DNA from: a bacterium HR30
GTDB taxonomy: Bacteria; Desulfobacterota; Binatia; HRBIN30
Reading direction: 5' to 3'
NCBI GenBank assembly: GCA_002898795.1
Contig: BEIG01000018.1
Location: forward strand, 1 to 40,815
DNA length: 40,815 nucleotides
In this document: positions 1 through 7,632 of the stretch, piece after piece
Position numbering within the stretch: the stretch's first letter is position 1
Layout of the letters: each line of letters opens with the position of its first letter
The notes under the pieces: generated by a model
Told to the model about the DNA's origin: nothing
The model's input: only the letters and a program-made list of their open reading frames with translations
The model's database searches: none
Position numbers and translations under genes: made by a program

Positions 1-2
1 CG

Positions 3-119
3 GGGCAGAAGATTCGCAAGGAGGTGGCGGCGCTGGCGCGGAGCCAAGGGGTGTGGCAGTTCCTGAACGGGCGTAGCCAGCCGCCGCAGAACGGCGGGGG
101 TCAGGCAAGGAGTTCGTAA
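3..119 (+). CDS. C-terminal end of an unidentified protein (5' end outside window)
   Basis: An open frame enters from the left edge and ends at TAA 117-119, giving 38 residues. The visible part is basic and helix-like (starts GQKIRKEVAAL), then has a short Pro/Gln/Gly-rich tail. Its codon use (G/C at third positions) and lack of stops in this frame fit a real C-terminus. No family can be named from so little sequence. Non-coding repeat DNA follows it directly. Confidence 0.5.
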   Translation, partial: GQKIRKEVAALARSQGVWQFLNGRSQPPQNGGGQARSS

Positions 120-360
120 CCCCGGCAGCGGCGGGTACCAGCCAGGTGGGCGCGGGCAAACCAGCGTGCCTTCCCTACCGGGCGAGATGCATAGCCCGCG
201 TACCGGGGGCGGGCCGTGCTCATCGGTACGGCCCTGTAGCGAGTTTCGCTGTCGCACCGCTAGCGTTGCTGCATCACGGCGGATGCAGCGGCCAGCGAAG
301 TCCAGCGCGCATCCGAAAGCGGAAGCGGGGTACCCGCCTGCGCTCAGCGCGTTTCAGCGA

Positions 361-384
361 GGGCGCATTGCCATGCGCCCCTAC
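361..384 (+). repeat. Palindromic intergenic repeat, copy 1
   Basis: First of four 24-bp copies. Structure: arm GGGCGCA, inner pair T-A, loop TGCC, arm TGCGCCC, then CTAC. This copy has the T-A version of the inner pair. Its right flank resembles that of copy 3. Confidence 0.85.
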
Positions 385-438
385 AACGGCGTCGTGACAT
401 GTCGGTTGCGCTGGAGGTGGGGAGGCCGGTGGAAACAA

Positions 439-462
439 GGGCGCACTGCCGTGCGCCCCTAC
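439..462 (+). repeat. Palindromic intergenic repeat, copy 2
   Basis: Same GGGCGCA / TGCGCCC arms and CTAC tail as copy 1, but the inner pair is C-G. It lies 78 bp after copy 1, close to the 82 bp between copies 3 and 4, so copies 1+2 and 3+4 look like a duplicated pair. Confidence 0.85.
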
Positions 463-589
463 CACTGTATCGCGGCGTTTCGGAGGCCGACCACACCCTG
501 GGAGCGCGGACGTCCTCGTGCGCAAGCGCCCGAACACGTGAGTCGTTGGTCACGCCCCGGCCCGTTTCCTGCGGACCTCCGGCCCGCAC

Positions 590-608
590 GCGGCAGCATG
601 GCTGCCGC
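590..608. repeat. Inverted repeat GCGGCAG-CATGG-CTGCCGC
   Basis: A perfect 7-bp inverted repeat (590-596 with 602-608) around a 5-base loop. It is a different sequence from the four 24-bp copies. It resembles a REP-type element, but I see no second copy in this window. Confidence 0.55.
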
Positions 609-666
609 ACTCCAAAGGGCGCGGCACCCCCACGGCCCTCGCACACGTTGGTGGCGGCGGGAACAC

Positions 667-690
667 GGGCGCATTGCCGTGCGCCCCTAC
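667..690 (+). repeat. Palindromic intergenic repeat, copy 3
   Basis: Same arms and CTAC tail as copies 1, 2 and 4. The inner pair is T-G, a wobble between the T-A and C-G versions of the other copies. The following ~55 bp resemble the DNA after copy 1. Confidence 0.85.
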
Positions 691-748
691 CGACGGCGTG
701 GTGACGTGTCGGTTCCGTTGGAGGCGGGGATGCTGGTGGTGGAAGCGA

Positions 749-772
749 GGGCGCACTGCCGTGCGCCCCTAC
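749..772 (+). repeat. Palindromic intergenic repeat, copy 4
   Basis: Identical over 24 bp to copy 2 (C-G inner pair). A G-rich stretch after it, near 807-830, resembles the DNA just before copy 3, hinting at a truncated further unit. Confidence 0.85.
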
Positions 773-929
773 GATTGTGCGGCAACGTTTCTGTTGACGC
801 GGCAACGTGGGTGGCGGTGGGAACAACGGGGGCTCGGTGGTGATGGGGGCAATCCAAGGAGCGGAACGTCGGGCAAAGAACGCTAGTTGCCGAGGGCAGA
901 GCGCTGCGGGTAAAGTGGCAGCTTCGTGT

Positions 930-2753
930 ATGAGAGCGCCAAGTTGGCCGGTGTGGCGGAGTTTCGGAGGATGGGTGGCCGGGGTAAGCGTGCTCGCGCT
1001 CGTCTTACCAAGCCACTCTTGGGCCATCGGTTGCCGGGGTGCGGGGCTTGCCGAGGACCTGCACTCGCTTGTGCAGGTGATTTTTCACGATTGGTCTAGT
1101 GTCGCTTGCACGACCGCAGACCAAAACTTGGACGCGCGCCTTTCCGCAGCCGACCTCACCCAAATGATTCTAACTGGCTTCGATCCGCCGAAAGGTCCGA
1201 ACGTTACGTTCGTCGGGTTCGCTACCGCCGATGGCCGGCTCCTGGAGCCAATCACGTATGCCGATGGCTTGCCGGTGTACCAGCGAAACTCTGGATCGGG
1301 CTTTGTACTCGTGGTCGAGGGAAGGGCGGGTCCAAGCGGCCGCACCGTGGGTCAGGTAACGTTCCAACCCGGTGGCGGTGGAGACGGCCGCCCCGACCTG
1401 CAGATCCTCTTCGACCGTTCTCTCGGTGACGGCAGCACAGACGTGTGTTTTGGCGGCGTGCCTGCAGTGGTGCCACCCGACTATCGCCCAGGCCGATTCG
1501 TTACCGACGCGCTGAACGACATCGGGTGTAACTTTAGTTTGTCGTCCTCGAGTTCCTGCGTGACCAATTCCTACGGTCAACCCATTTTCGCCGCCTCGGG
1601 AAGCCAGGTCCAGTTCTGTGCCACGATTACCCGCACCTTGGCCTTTCCCCGAGGCGACACCACCGTCACGGTGCGATTGCGGGACACGAGCGGCCACCTC
1701 GGCTCGCCGCGACAAGCGATTCTTCGGGTGGGGGAAGCCGTGCCGTCACCGACGCCTTCGCCCTCGAGGGCGATACCCACAGCCTCGCCCTCTTTCACCG
1801 CCGTCCGAACCCTGACCCCAAGCTTCACTCCATTAGCCACAGCCACTCGCTCGGCCACTGCTACTGTGTCCGAGCCTACACCTCCAACGCCAACGGCAAC
1901 GGGCACGCTCTCGCCTTCGCGCACGACGACCCAAACACCGACCGCGCTCCGGTCGCCAACAGCTACGGCTACGGTCACCCTTCGGATCTCACCAACACCC
2001 ACGCCCACGCTTACCCTCACGCCTTCCCGTTCACCCATGCCGCCCAACCGCTCCGCAACCCCAACGCAAACACAGACGGCAACGGCCACTCGCACGCCCA
2101 CCTTGGCGCGCCCCACGTTCACACGCACCCGCACCGCCACGCCAACCGCGACCATGACGGGCGGGGTCTCTTCCGGCCCGGTGATTACCTTCTTTGGCAT
2201 TACCCGTGCCGACGACACCATTGTCGAGCCAAGCGGCACGGCTCAAGATGGCACACCGATTTTCGAACGTCCCACGGGCGCGGGTTTCAACTTGGTCATC
2301 GAGGGCCGGCCTGGAGCGACGAACGTGGCCGTGGGCACGGTGACCTTTCGTGAGAACGGGCCGCCGGATCTACAAATTCTGGTGTCCAAGCCCCTTGGAG
2401 ATGGCAGCACCCGTGTTTGCGATCGTTTGCCCCCTGGAGCTGGCGGCGTTCCTGCAATCGATCCACCGATGTTCCGCGACGTACCTGAGGTCATCGATGC
2501 CATGAATGACTTAGGCTGCCGCTTCCTCGATGGCGCGGGTCAGCCTCGCGGCCGAGGGAAAAATGATGCCTGTGTGCTCAAGCCCGACGGCGGCTTCGAT
2601 TTCGTCAATGCGACTTCCACTGTGCAGTTCTGCGGGTTTATCGACGTGGCAACACGATTCCCGCCTGGAGAGGCGCGGGTGACCGTGCGACTGCGCGACG
2701 AACGGGGCCAAACTGGCCCGCCCGCACAAATCATCCTGCGCATTCAGTCGTGA
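930..2753 (+). CDS. Secreted protein with two related domains around a Thr/Pro/Ser linker
   Basis: 607 residues from ATG 930. An upstream in-frame start at 807 would add 41 low-complexity residues; I prefer 930 because it opens directly into a signal peptide (Arg, then a hydrophobic core, then a cleavage-like SHSWA). Residues ~55-80 contain a dockerin-like calcium loop (DQNLDARLSAADL). Two similar ~170-residue domains follow, each with a conserved FVGFATADG/FFGITRADD-type start, a PDLQIL...LGDGST segment, paired Cys and a final TVRLRD strand. They flank a ~140-residue Thr/Pro/Ser linker. The repeated domain looks like an Ig-like or beta-sandwich surface module, but I cannot name its family. 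Probably exported; function unknown. The two domains clearly share an origin, so an internal duplication is likely. Confidence 0.8.
   Translation: MRAPSWPVWRSFGGWVAGVSVLALVLPSHSWAIGCRGAGLAEDLHSLVQVIFHDWSSVACTTADQNLDARLSAADLTQMILTGFDPPKGPNVTFVGFATADGRLLEPITYADGLPVYQRNSGSGFVLVVEGRAGPSGRTVGQVTFQPGGGGDGRPDLQILFDRSLGDGSTDVCFGGVPAVVPPDYRPGRFVTDALNDIGCNFSLSSSSSCVTNSYGQPIFAASGSQVQFCATITRTLAFPRGDTTVTVRLRDTSGHLGSPRQAILRVGEAVPSPTPSPSRAIPTASPSFTAVRTLTPSFTPLATATRSATATVSEPTPPTPTATGTLSPSRTTTQTPTALRSPTATATVTLRISPTPTPTLTLTPSRSPMPPNRSATPTQTQTATATRTPTLARPTFTRTRTATPTATMTGGVSSGPVITFFGITRADDTIVEPSGTAQDGTPIFERPTGAGFNLVIEGRPGATNVAVGTVTFRENGPPDLQILVSKPLGDGSTRVCDRLPPGAGGVPAIDPPMFRDVPEVIDAMNDLGCRFLDGAGQPRGRGKNDACVLKPDGGFDFVNATSTVQFCGFIDVATRFPPGEARVTVRLRDERGQTGPPAQIILRIQS
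1738..2160 (+). repeat. Low-complexity Thr/Pro/Ser-coding tract
   Basis: Coding repeat inside the secreted protein, rich in TPT, TAT and SPT triplets of residues with no hydrophobic core. It would form an extended linker between the two domains. Such tracts can change length by slippage. Confidence 0.8.
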
Positions 2754-3025
2754 GGGAATTCACCGAGGCGTACAGGCCGCGACTGCTGGCAATCCATCGT
2801 TGGCCAAGGCAAGGATCTTGGCAGTAGCTCTTGCTGGCCTTCACTCACCCATAAGTATCGTGCCAACCATCGAGCCAAAAGCGCGCCCTGTCTATGCCCA
2901 ACCCACGCCGGCAGGACTGAGCCTGGTGGCTTGCCCGGTAGGCTGCCACTGTCTTCGCATTTGGGGCCGCACGAAAAACTTGTGCCCGCGTTCTGAAAAG
3001 GGGATAAGATGAAACGCTGTCGGTG

Positions 3026-3928
3026 ATGGACGAGTACACACGACGTACACGGGCATGGTTAGACGAAATTTATTCCGGGCCTCCTCCAGGGTTTGGCTCG
3101 TACGTTCCTCACAGTCCGATCCATGGACTCTCTCTTCGCTCCCAGTATCTGGGTACCTACGTTCACCTGTACGCCGTGCTCCGCCATCTGAGCAAATACG
3201 AGTTCTCTTCTGTTCTCGACCTCGGTGCCGGTGAAGGATTCCTTGCCCGGATGATCGAGGATCTCTTTCGAGCTCGCTGCGTTGCCGTTGACTTATCCGT
3301 GCAAGCGTGCCGCCGGGCAAGGGAGCGCATCGGCAACGTGGTCTCAGCCGAGGCCTTGCACCTACCCTTTCGGAACAAAGCGGTAGATGTGGCCGTTTCC
3401 GTCAACACCTTGGAGCACGTTCGCCCGATTCAAGAAGCAGTCGAAGAACTGCAGCGAACTGCCCGGAATCTTATTGTGGTGGCGCTACCCCATGCACGCA
3501 GCGGCACCCCGCGGGAAGCACCGGTGACACCGCACGCCCACGTCAGCATGCTCACCCGAGCGGAAATGCAACTGCTGTTCGGACCAAGAGCACGTATTTA
3601 CCCGAGTTTGAGTCGCCTCCTCCGTCCCTTTTATGCAATCATTGCCGAGGACGATGTGCGAGAACAACCACGGTATCAATGGCTCAAACGCCTGCCGTGG
3701 AACATTCTCTATGCCGCGGCGCGGATGTTGGGGCGCTACGTTCCTCGAGCAACATTGCTGCGTTGGTTGTGCCGCGCAGAATATGCGGTGGCACAACTCT
3801 TCCCGTGGTGGACTTACGAATCAATCGTCGTCGTGGAACTGGAAGGTGCTCGGCATCGCAGGCCACACGTGCCTAGCCGGGTTTTGCTCGACGCGTTACT
3901 TCGTCCCCATCTACCTCGAGGGTCTTAG
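3026..3928 (+). CDS. Class I SAM-dependent methyltransferase
   Basis: 300 residues from ATG 3026; the preceding GTG 3023 is a possible alternative. The SAM-binding motif I is VLDLGAGEGFLA near residue 63. An acidic motif II (CVAVDLS) follows about 20 residues later, and a motif IV-like stretch (VDVAVSVNTLEHV) near 125, all typical of the Methyltransf_11/25 group. The C-terminal half is Arg- and aromatic-rich, with a possible amphipathic or membrane-facing segment (LPWNILYAAARML). The substrate cannot be read from sequence; small-molecule or lipid/quinone methylation would both fit. It lies 244 bp upstream of pssA on the same strand, too far to claim an operon. It ends at TAG 3926-3928. Confidence 0.8.
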   Translation: MDEYTRRTRAWLDEIYSGPPPGFGSYVPHSPIHGLSLRSQYLGTYVHLYAVLRHLSKYEFSSVLDLGAGEGFLARMIEDLFRARCVAVDLSVQACRRARERIGNVVSAEALHLPFRNKAVDVAVSVNTLEHVRPIQEAVEELQRTARNLIVVALPHARSGTPREAPVTPHAHVSMLTRAEMQLLFGPRARIYPSLSRLLRPFYAIIAEDDVREQPRYQWLKRLPWNILYAAARMLGRYVPRATLLRWLCRAEYAVAQLFPWWTYESIVVVELEGARHRRPHVPSRVLLDALLRPHLPRGS

Positions 3929-4172
3929 AAGGTTCGATTCTAGGCGTTAGCCCTCGATCGCCAGACCCGACAGTGCGGGGAAATCCCGTCCTGGCGTGAG
4001 TCTCCATCGGTCGAGCTACGCCCGGCGCATGCCGGCACCCACGATCGCAGCCAAGCGTGGAAGCCACGAATTTCCGCGTGCCGTAGTTGGAATCGCGCAG
4101 ATTGGACTTTTGCACTCCTGGGTTGACCATCCCGGCCACACCCGGCAAGTTGGTCCGCGGAGCAACCTTACC

Positions 4173-4775
4173 ATGGTCCATCCGCGCCGATTTGACTTGC
4201 TTCGCACCCTCGGCCTCCCAGATTTCCTCACCCTGGCCAACGGTGCCTGCGGAGTCGTGGCGTTATTCCAAGCCATCCGTTTTGTGGAAGATAAGGACAT
4301 CGCCCACTTGTGGATTGCCTGCTCCCTCATCCCCATTGCCTTGGTGCTCGACCTGCTCGACGGCTGGGTCGCTCGGGCACGGGAGGCTAGCTCTTCGCTT
4401 GGGCGCGAGCTGGACTCGCTTGCCGACCTGCTATCGTTCGGGGCCGCTCCGGCGGCAATCGCTTATGCTGTGGGGCTGCGCACCGTAGCTGACCAGGCCG
4501 TGCTGGTGTTCTTCACCCTTTGCGGTCTTGCTCGCCTTGCGCGCTACAACATCAGTGCCGATGCCTTGGCCGACTCCCACGGAAAGGTACGCTACTACGA
4601 GGGGACGCCCATTCCCACCAGTGTCGTTCCTCTGGCCATTACCTTGGGGGCATACAGCGGGGAAGCCATCTTCGCTACCAGGCTCTTTGGTGTGGCCCTG
4701 CATTGGCCCAGTTTGTTGTTCGCGCTTTCCGGAAGCTTGATGATCGCCAAACGACTCCGGATTCCCAAGCCGTGA
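4173..4775 (+). CDS. pssA: CDP-diacylglycerol--serine O-phosphatidyltransferase
   Basis: 200 residues from ATG 4173; the open frame continues upstream to 3996, but that part has no membrane character. Makes phosphatidylserine from CDP-diacylglycerol and serine, the first step to phosphatidylethanolamine, at the inner membrane. The CDP-alcohol phosphatidyltransferase signature DG-x2-AR-x8-G-x3-D-x3-D is intact near residues 63-86 (LLDGWVARAR ... LGRELDSLAD). Several hydrophobic helices surround it, and a YYEGTPIPTSVVPLAI segment is in the place typical of PssA. It could in principle be another CDP-alcohol transferase such as PgsA, but the N-terminal LPDFLTLANGACG and the later TPIP motif favour PssA. 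nadA follows 73 bp later on the same strand. Confidence 0.8.
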   Translation: MVHPRRFDLLRTLGLPDFLTLANGACGVVALFQAIRFVEDKDIAHLWIACSLIPIALVLDLLDGWVARAREASSSLGRELDSLADLLSFGAAPAAIAYAVGLRTVADQAVLVFFTLCGLARLARYNISADALADSHGKVRYYEGTPIPTSVVPLAITLGAYSGEAIFATRLFGVALHWPSLLFALSGSLMIAKRLRIPKP

Positions 4776-4848
4776 CGCGCGCGGAGAGTGCCCTATTGGG
4801 GAAACCCACGACAATCGCTAGAAGCCGCTCCAATACTTCGCACGCACA

Positions 4849-5850
4849 ATGGAAGCGCTAGCAAATCTTGCCGAAGAACTTCACCATAAACTCGCACCCA
4901 TGCATCCAGGGTATTACGACCTGGACACTTGCCGCCACCTGGCGCAAGTGGTGGAGCAAATCCGCGCGCTCAAGGCCAAGCGCAACGCAGTGATTCTAGC
5001 CCACAACTACCAGCGGCCGGAAATCTTCGAAGTGGCTGATTTCATCGGCGACTCGCTCGAGTTGGCGCGCAAAGCTGCAGGCGTGGAGGCGGACGTCATC
5101 GTGTTCTGTGGGGTTCACTTCATGGCAGAGACGGCCAAGATTTTGAACCCGAAGAAGACCGTGTTGCTGCCCGACCTCCGTGCCGGCTGCTCTTTAGCTG
5201 ACAGCGTGACTGCGGAGGAAATCGTCGAGCGGCGCAAAGAGCTCCAAGCCGTCTACCCCGATCTTGCGGTGGTTGCTTACGTCAACACCACGGCGGCCGT
5301 GAAAGCGGTGGTGGACGTGTGTTGCACTTCTTCGAATGCAGTCACCATTGTCAACCGGCTGCCGAATCAGCACATCTTGTTCGTTCCCGACCAACACCTC
5401 GGAGAGTACGTGCAACAGCACACGGAGAAGACCATCCTGACTTGGAACGGCTCCTGTTACGTGCACCACCAGATCACGCCGGAGAACATCGTGCGAATCA
5501 AGCAAGCGTTGCCACATGCGCGCGTTTTGGTCCACCCCGAGTGCCGAGCGGACGTCATCGCTCTTGCCGATGCGGTGCTCAGCACGAGCGGCATGGTCGA
5601 GTACGCGCGGCGCAGCGAGGCCACAGAGTTCGTGGTCGTCACGGAGTGCGGCCTTTCGGACCGGCTTTTTCTCGAGGTTCCGGAAAAAACCTTCTACAAG
5701 GCCTGCAAACTCTGCCAGTTCATGAAGATGATCACGCTCGACCGCACGCTGTGGTCCTTGGAAACCATGCAGCACGAGATCGTGCTCGAGGAAGAAGTTC
5801 GCCAAGGCGCCGAGCGTTCGCTGCGACGCATGCTGGAACTTACGGCTTGA
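4849..5850 (+). CDS. nadA: Quinolinate synthase NadA
   Basis: 333 residues. Condenses iminoaspartate with dihydroxyacetone phosphate to quinolinate in de novo NAD synthesis, using a [4Fe-4S] cluster. The three expected cluster ligands are present: C114 (DLRAGCSLAD), C203 (WNGSCYVH) and C289 (KACKLCQFMK). Other family motifs are AHNYQRPEIFEVAD near 51-64, FCGVHFMAETAKIL near 86-99 and HPECRADV near 229. Length and domain order match the short bacterial form. No nadB or nadC is in the window. It converges with the histidine kinase at 5897, leaving 46 bp between stops. Confidence 0.96.
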   Translation: MEALANLAEELHHKLAPMHPGYYDLDTCRHLAQVVEQIRALKAKRNAVILAHNYQRPEIFEVADFIGDSLELARKAAGVEADVIVFCGVHFMAETAKILNPKKTVLLPDLRAGCSLADSVTAEEIVERRKELQAVYPDLAVVAYVNTTAAVKAVVDVCCTSSNAVTIVNRLPNQHILFVPDQHLGEYVQQHTEKTILTWNGSCYVHHQITPENIVRIKQALPHARVLVHPECRADVIALADAVLSTSGMVEYARRSEATEFVVVTECGLSDRLFLEVPEKTFYKACKLCQFMKMITLDRTLWSLETMQHEIVLEEEVRQGAERSLRRMLELTA

Positions 5851-5896
5851 GTTCCTGCCAAGCCCCGGCACCGCCCGTGGAAACCTAAGGGCGCCC

Positions 5897-7510
5897 CTAG
5901 CCAATCCGAACAAACCCGCCCGGTGGCACCGGCCAGGCTGGGCCCTGCTGGGGGAGATCGACGTGAAAAACCACACCCCTTGGTTCGCGGGGTTCGAACT
6001 GGATCTTCCCGCCGTGAGCCTCCACGATCTGGCGCACGATCGGCAAGCCAAGACCCGTGCCGTAGGGTTTCGTCGTCTCGAACAACCGAAACGGGTCGAC
6101 GTGCGGGGCAATGCCTGGACCATCGTCCAGCACGGAAATCCGCACATGCTCTGGCTCGTGCAACAGCGAGTGAACCCAGATGCTTCCCGGACCTCGATCG
6201 ATCGCCTCGATGGCATTTTTCAGCAAGTTGTCCATCACTCGGCGAAGCTGCTCCGGGTCGGCACGGATCACAGGGAGATCTGGCGCCAGCTCCGCATTCA
6301 GGGCGATTTCACGAGCTCGTGCAACCGGGCGCCACTGGTTCACACATTCCGTGAGGAACGTGCGCAGCCGGAGAGGTTGCAACTCCAGCCGCTGCTCGCG
6401 GGCAAACTCCTTGAACTCGCGCAGTAACACATCCAAACGTTGGACTTCGGCTAACAGGCGGCCCAGCGACTGAACTATGGTGGCCACTGGGCGATCCGGA
6501 TCGCGTCCTGCCCGGCGCAACAAAAGTTGAACCTGCATCGATAAGCCGGCAATGGGGTTGGCCAAATCGTGCAAGATCTGAGCGGTAATGGCACCAACGT
6601 CCGCCAGGCGACCCCGTTGTTGCGTCGCGCGCTCGAGCTCCTTGAGGTTTTCCAGCGCGCGCCGCTCTTCTGTGACATCGACCGCCACACCTCCAATCAA
6701 CGCCACCTCGCCCGACGGCCCGAGAATGGGAAACTTCGTGGCCAGCCAGTAGTGGATTCCGTCGCTTTGCGGCACCTGCTCGGTGCTTTGCACCACCGTG
6801 CGTTGTCGCAACACTGTTGCGTCGCTTGCCCGGAGTTGCTCGGCTACTTCCGCAGGCCAAACCTCGGTATCGAGCTTGCCCACGTACCAATCCGCTGGCC
6901 GACCGAAATGGCGTTCGAACGTTGGGCTCACATATACGTACCGTCCACTGGGGTCCTTCATGTATGCCACACCGGGCAAGTAGCTCATGAAGGTATGAAA
7001 GCGGTCGCGGCAGTCGCCCAAAGCGGAAAGTTCGGCAACCACGCTACCAGCCTCTTGAAGTAGAATCACTTTCGCATTCTCGCCCTCGAGGTTAAGCCAA
7101 GCCTCGCTTACCACGAAAAAGCGGCGCTCTCCGCCCTCACTTCCCCATTCCACCGAAGCGACACTACCGGGGAAAAGCCCGCAAATCCTGCTGTTCCTAG
7201 AGAATTGCGCCCCAACCGCAGCCCATATTTCTTCTGCAGTTCGTCCGCGCAATGCCTCGATTGGCACTCCGAGTACGGCCACAGCCGCCCCGTTCGCAAA
7301 CAGAACTTTGCCGCCGGCGTCGGCGACTAGGACAGGGCAAGGCAACGCCTCCAGCACGACGAAGGAACGCTCCGGGGACAAGTTTCTCTCTCCCCTCGAG
7401 GGCTGGGGTGAATCTTCGTCCTGCACAGGCTTCTCCGCGCGGTAACTGGGCCAATACGTCGGCAAGCAAAGAAATTGCCGGAAACAAAAAGGTGATTCCG
7501 CTGCGGCCAC
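5897..7510 (-). CDS. PAS-domain sensor histidine kinase (two PAS domains)
   Basis: Up to 537 residues; predicted cytoplasmic, with no obvious membrane helix. PAS 1 begins around SFVVLEALPCPVLVADAGG (~residue 50). PAS 2 begins around LPGVAYMKDPSGRYVYVSP (~190) and is followed by a PAC-like segment. The phosphoacceptor His is in ILHDLANPIAG (~312). The ATPase has N box NLLKNAIEAID, G1 DDGPGIA and G2 YGTGLGLPIVRQ. The D-x-x-N-P H-box is of the NtrB-like type. The GTG at 7510 has no good ribosome site; a TTG at 7381, preceded by GGGGAGA, is an alternative that would start just before PAS 1. No response regulator is adjacent, so it is an orphan here. It is divergent from the ArgA-like gene at 7633. 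Confidence 0.9.
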   Translation of the reverse strand: MAAAESPFCFRQFLCLPTYWPSYRAEKPVQDEDSPQPSRGERNLSPERSFVVLEALPCPVLVADAGGKVLFANGAAVAVLGVPIEALRGRTAEEIWAAVGAQFSRNSRICGLFPGSVASVEWGSEGGERRFFVVSEAWLNLEGENAKVILLQEAGSVVAELSALGDCRDRFHTFMSYLPGVAYMKDPSGRYVYVSPTFERHFGRPADWYVGKLDTEVWPAEVAEQLRASDATVLRQRTVVQSTEQVPQSDGIHYWLATKFPILGPSGEVALIGGVAVDVTEERRALENLKELERATQQRGRLADVGAITAQILHDLANPIAGLSMQVQLLLRRAGRDPDRPVATIVQSLGRLLAEVQRLDVLLREFKEFAREQRLELQPLRLRTFLTECVNQWRPVARAREIALNAELAPDLPVIRADPEQLRRVMDNLLKNAIEAIDRGPGSIWVHSLLHEPEHVRISVLDDGPGIAPHVDPFRLFETTKPYGTGLGLPIVRQIVEAHGGKIQFEPREPRGVVFHVDLPQQGPAWPVPPGGFVRIG

Positions 7511-7632
7511 GAGGGAGTACGTTGGTATCTGTGGGAACCGATGTTACCCGAATCTTCCGATCTCCGCGAATCGGAAGCCAGCGGGACGGGCTCGCTCTGT
7601 TGGCTAGGCTTTGATAGCCTCGCGCAACAGCG

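Larger units (their letters stand above)
120..929. other. Non-coding, repeat-rich intergenic block
   Basis: About 800 bp with no convincing gene. Open frames here overlap on both strands, are Arg/Pro/Ala-rich and match no family I recognise. The block carries four copies of a palindromic element, another inverted repeat at 590-608 and longer similarity between 361-480 and 667-790. It lies between the end of one gene and the start of the secreted protein at 930, so the promoter of that gene should be near its right end; I see no clear -35/-10 pair. Confidence 0.7.

Noticed and set aside
166-1027. Long overlapping open frames of 225-227 residues on both strands
   Set aside because: They pass through repeat copies, are Arg/Pro-rich and lack ribosome sites; long stop-free frames are expected in GC-rich DNA.
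3925-3950. A GGTTCGATTC sequence like the T-loop of a tRNA
   Set aside because: The flanking bases do not form the 5-bp T-stem, and no acceptor stem, D-arm or anticodon arm could be found around it.
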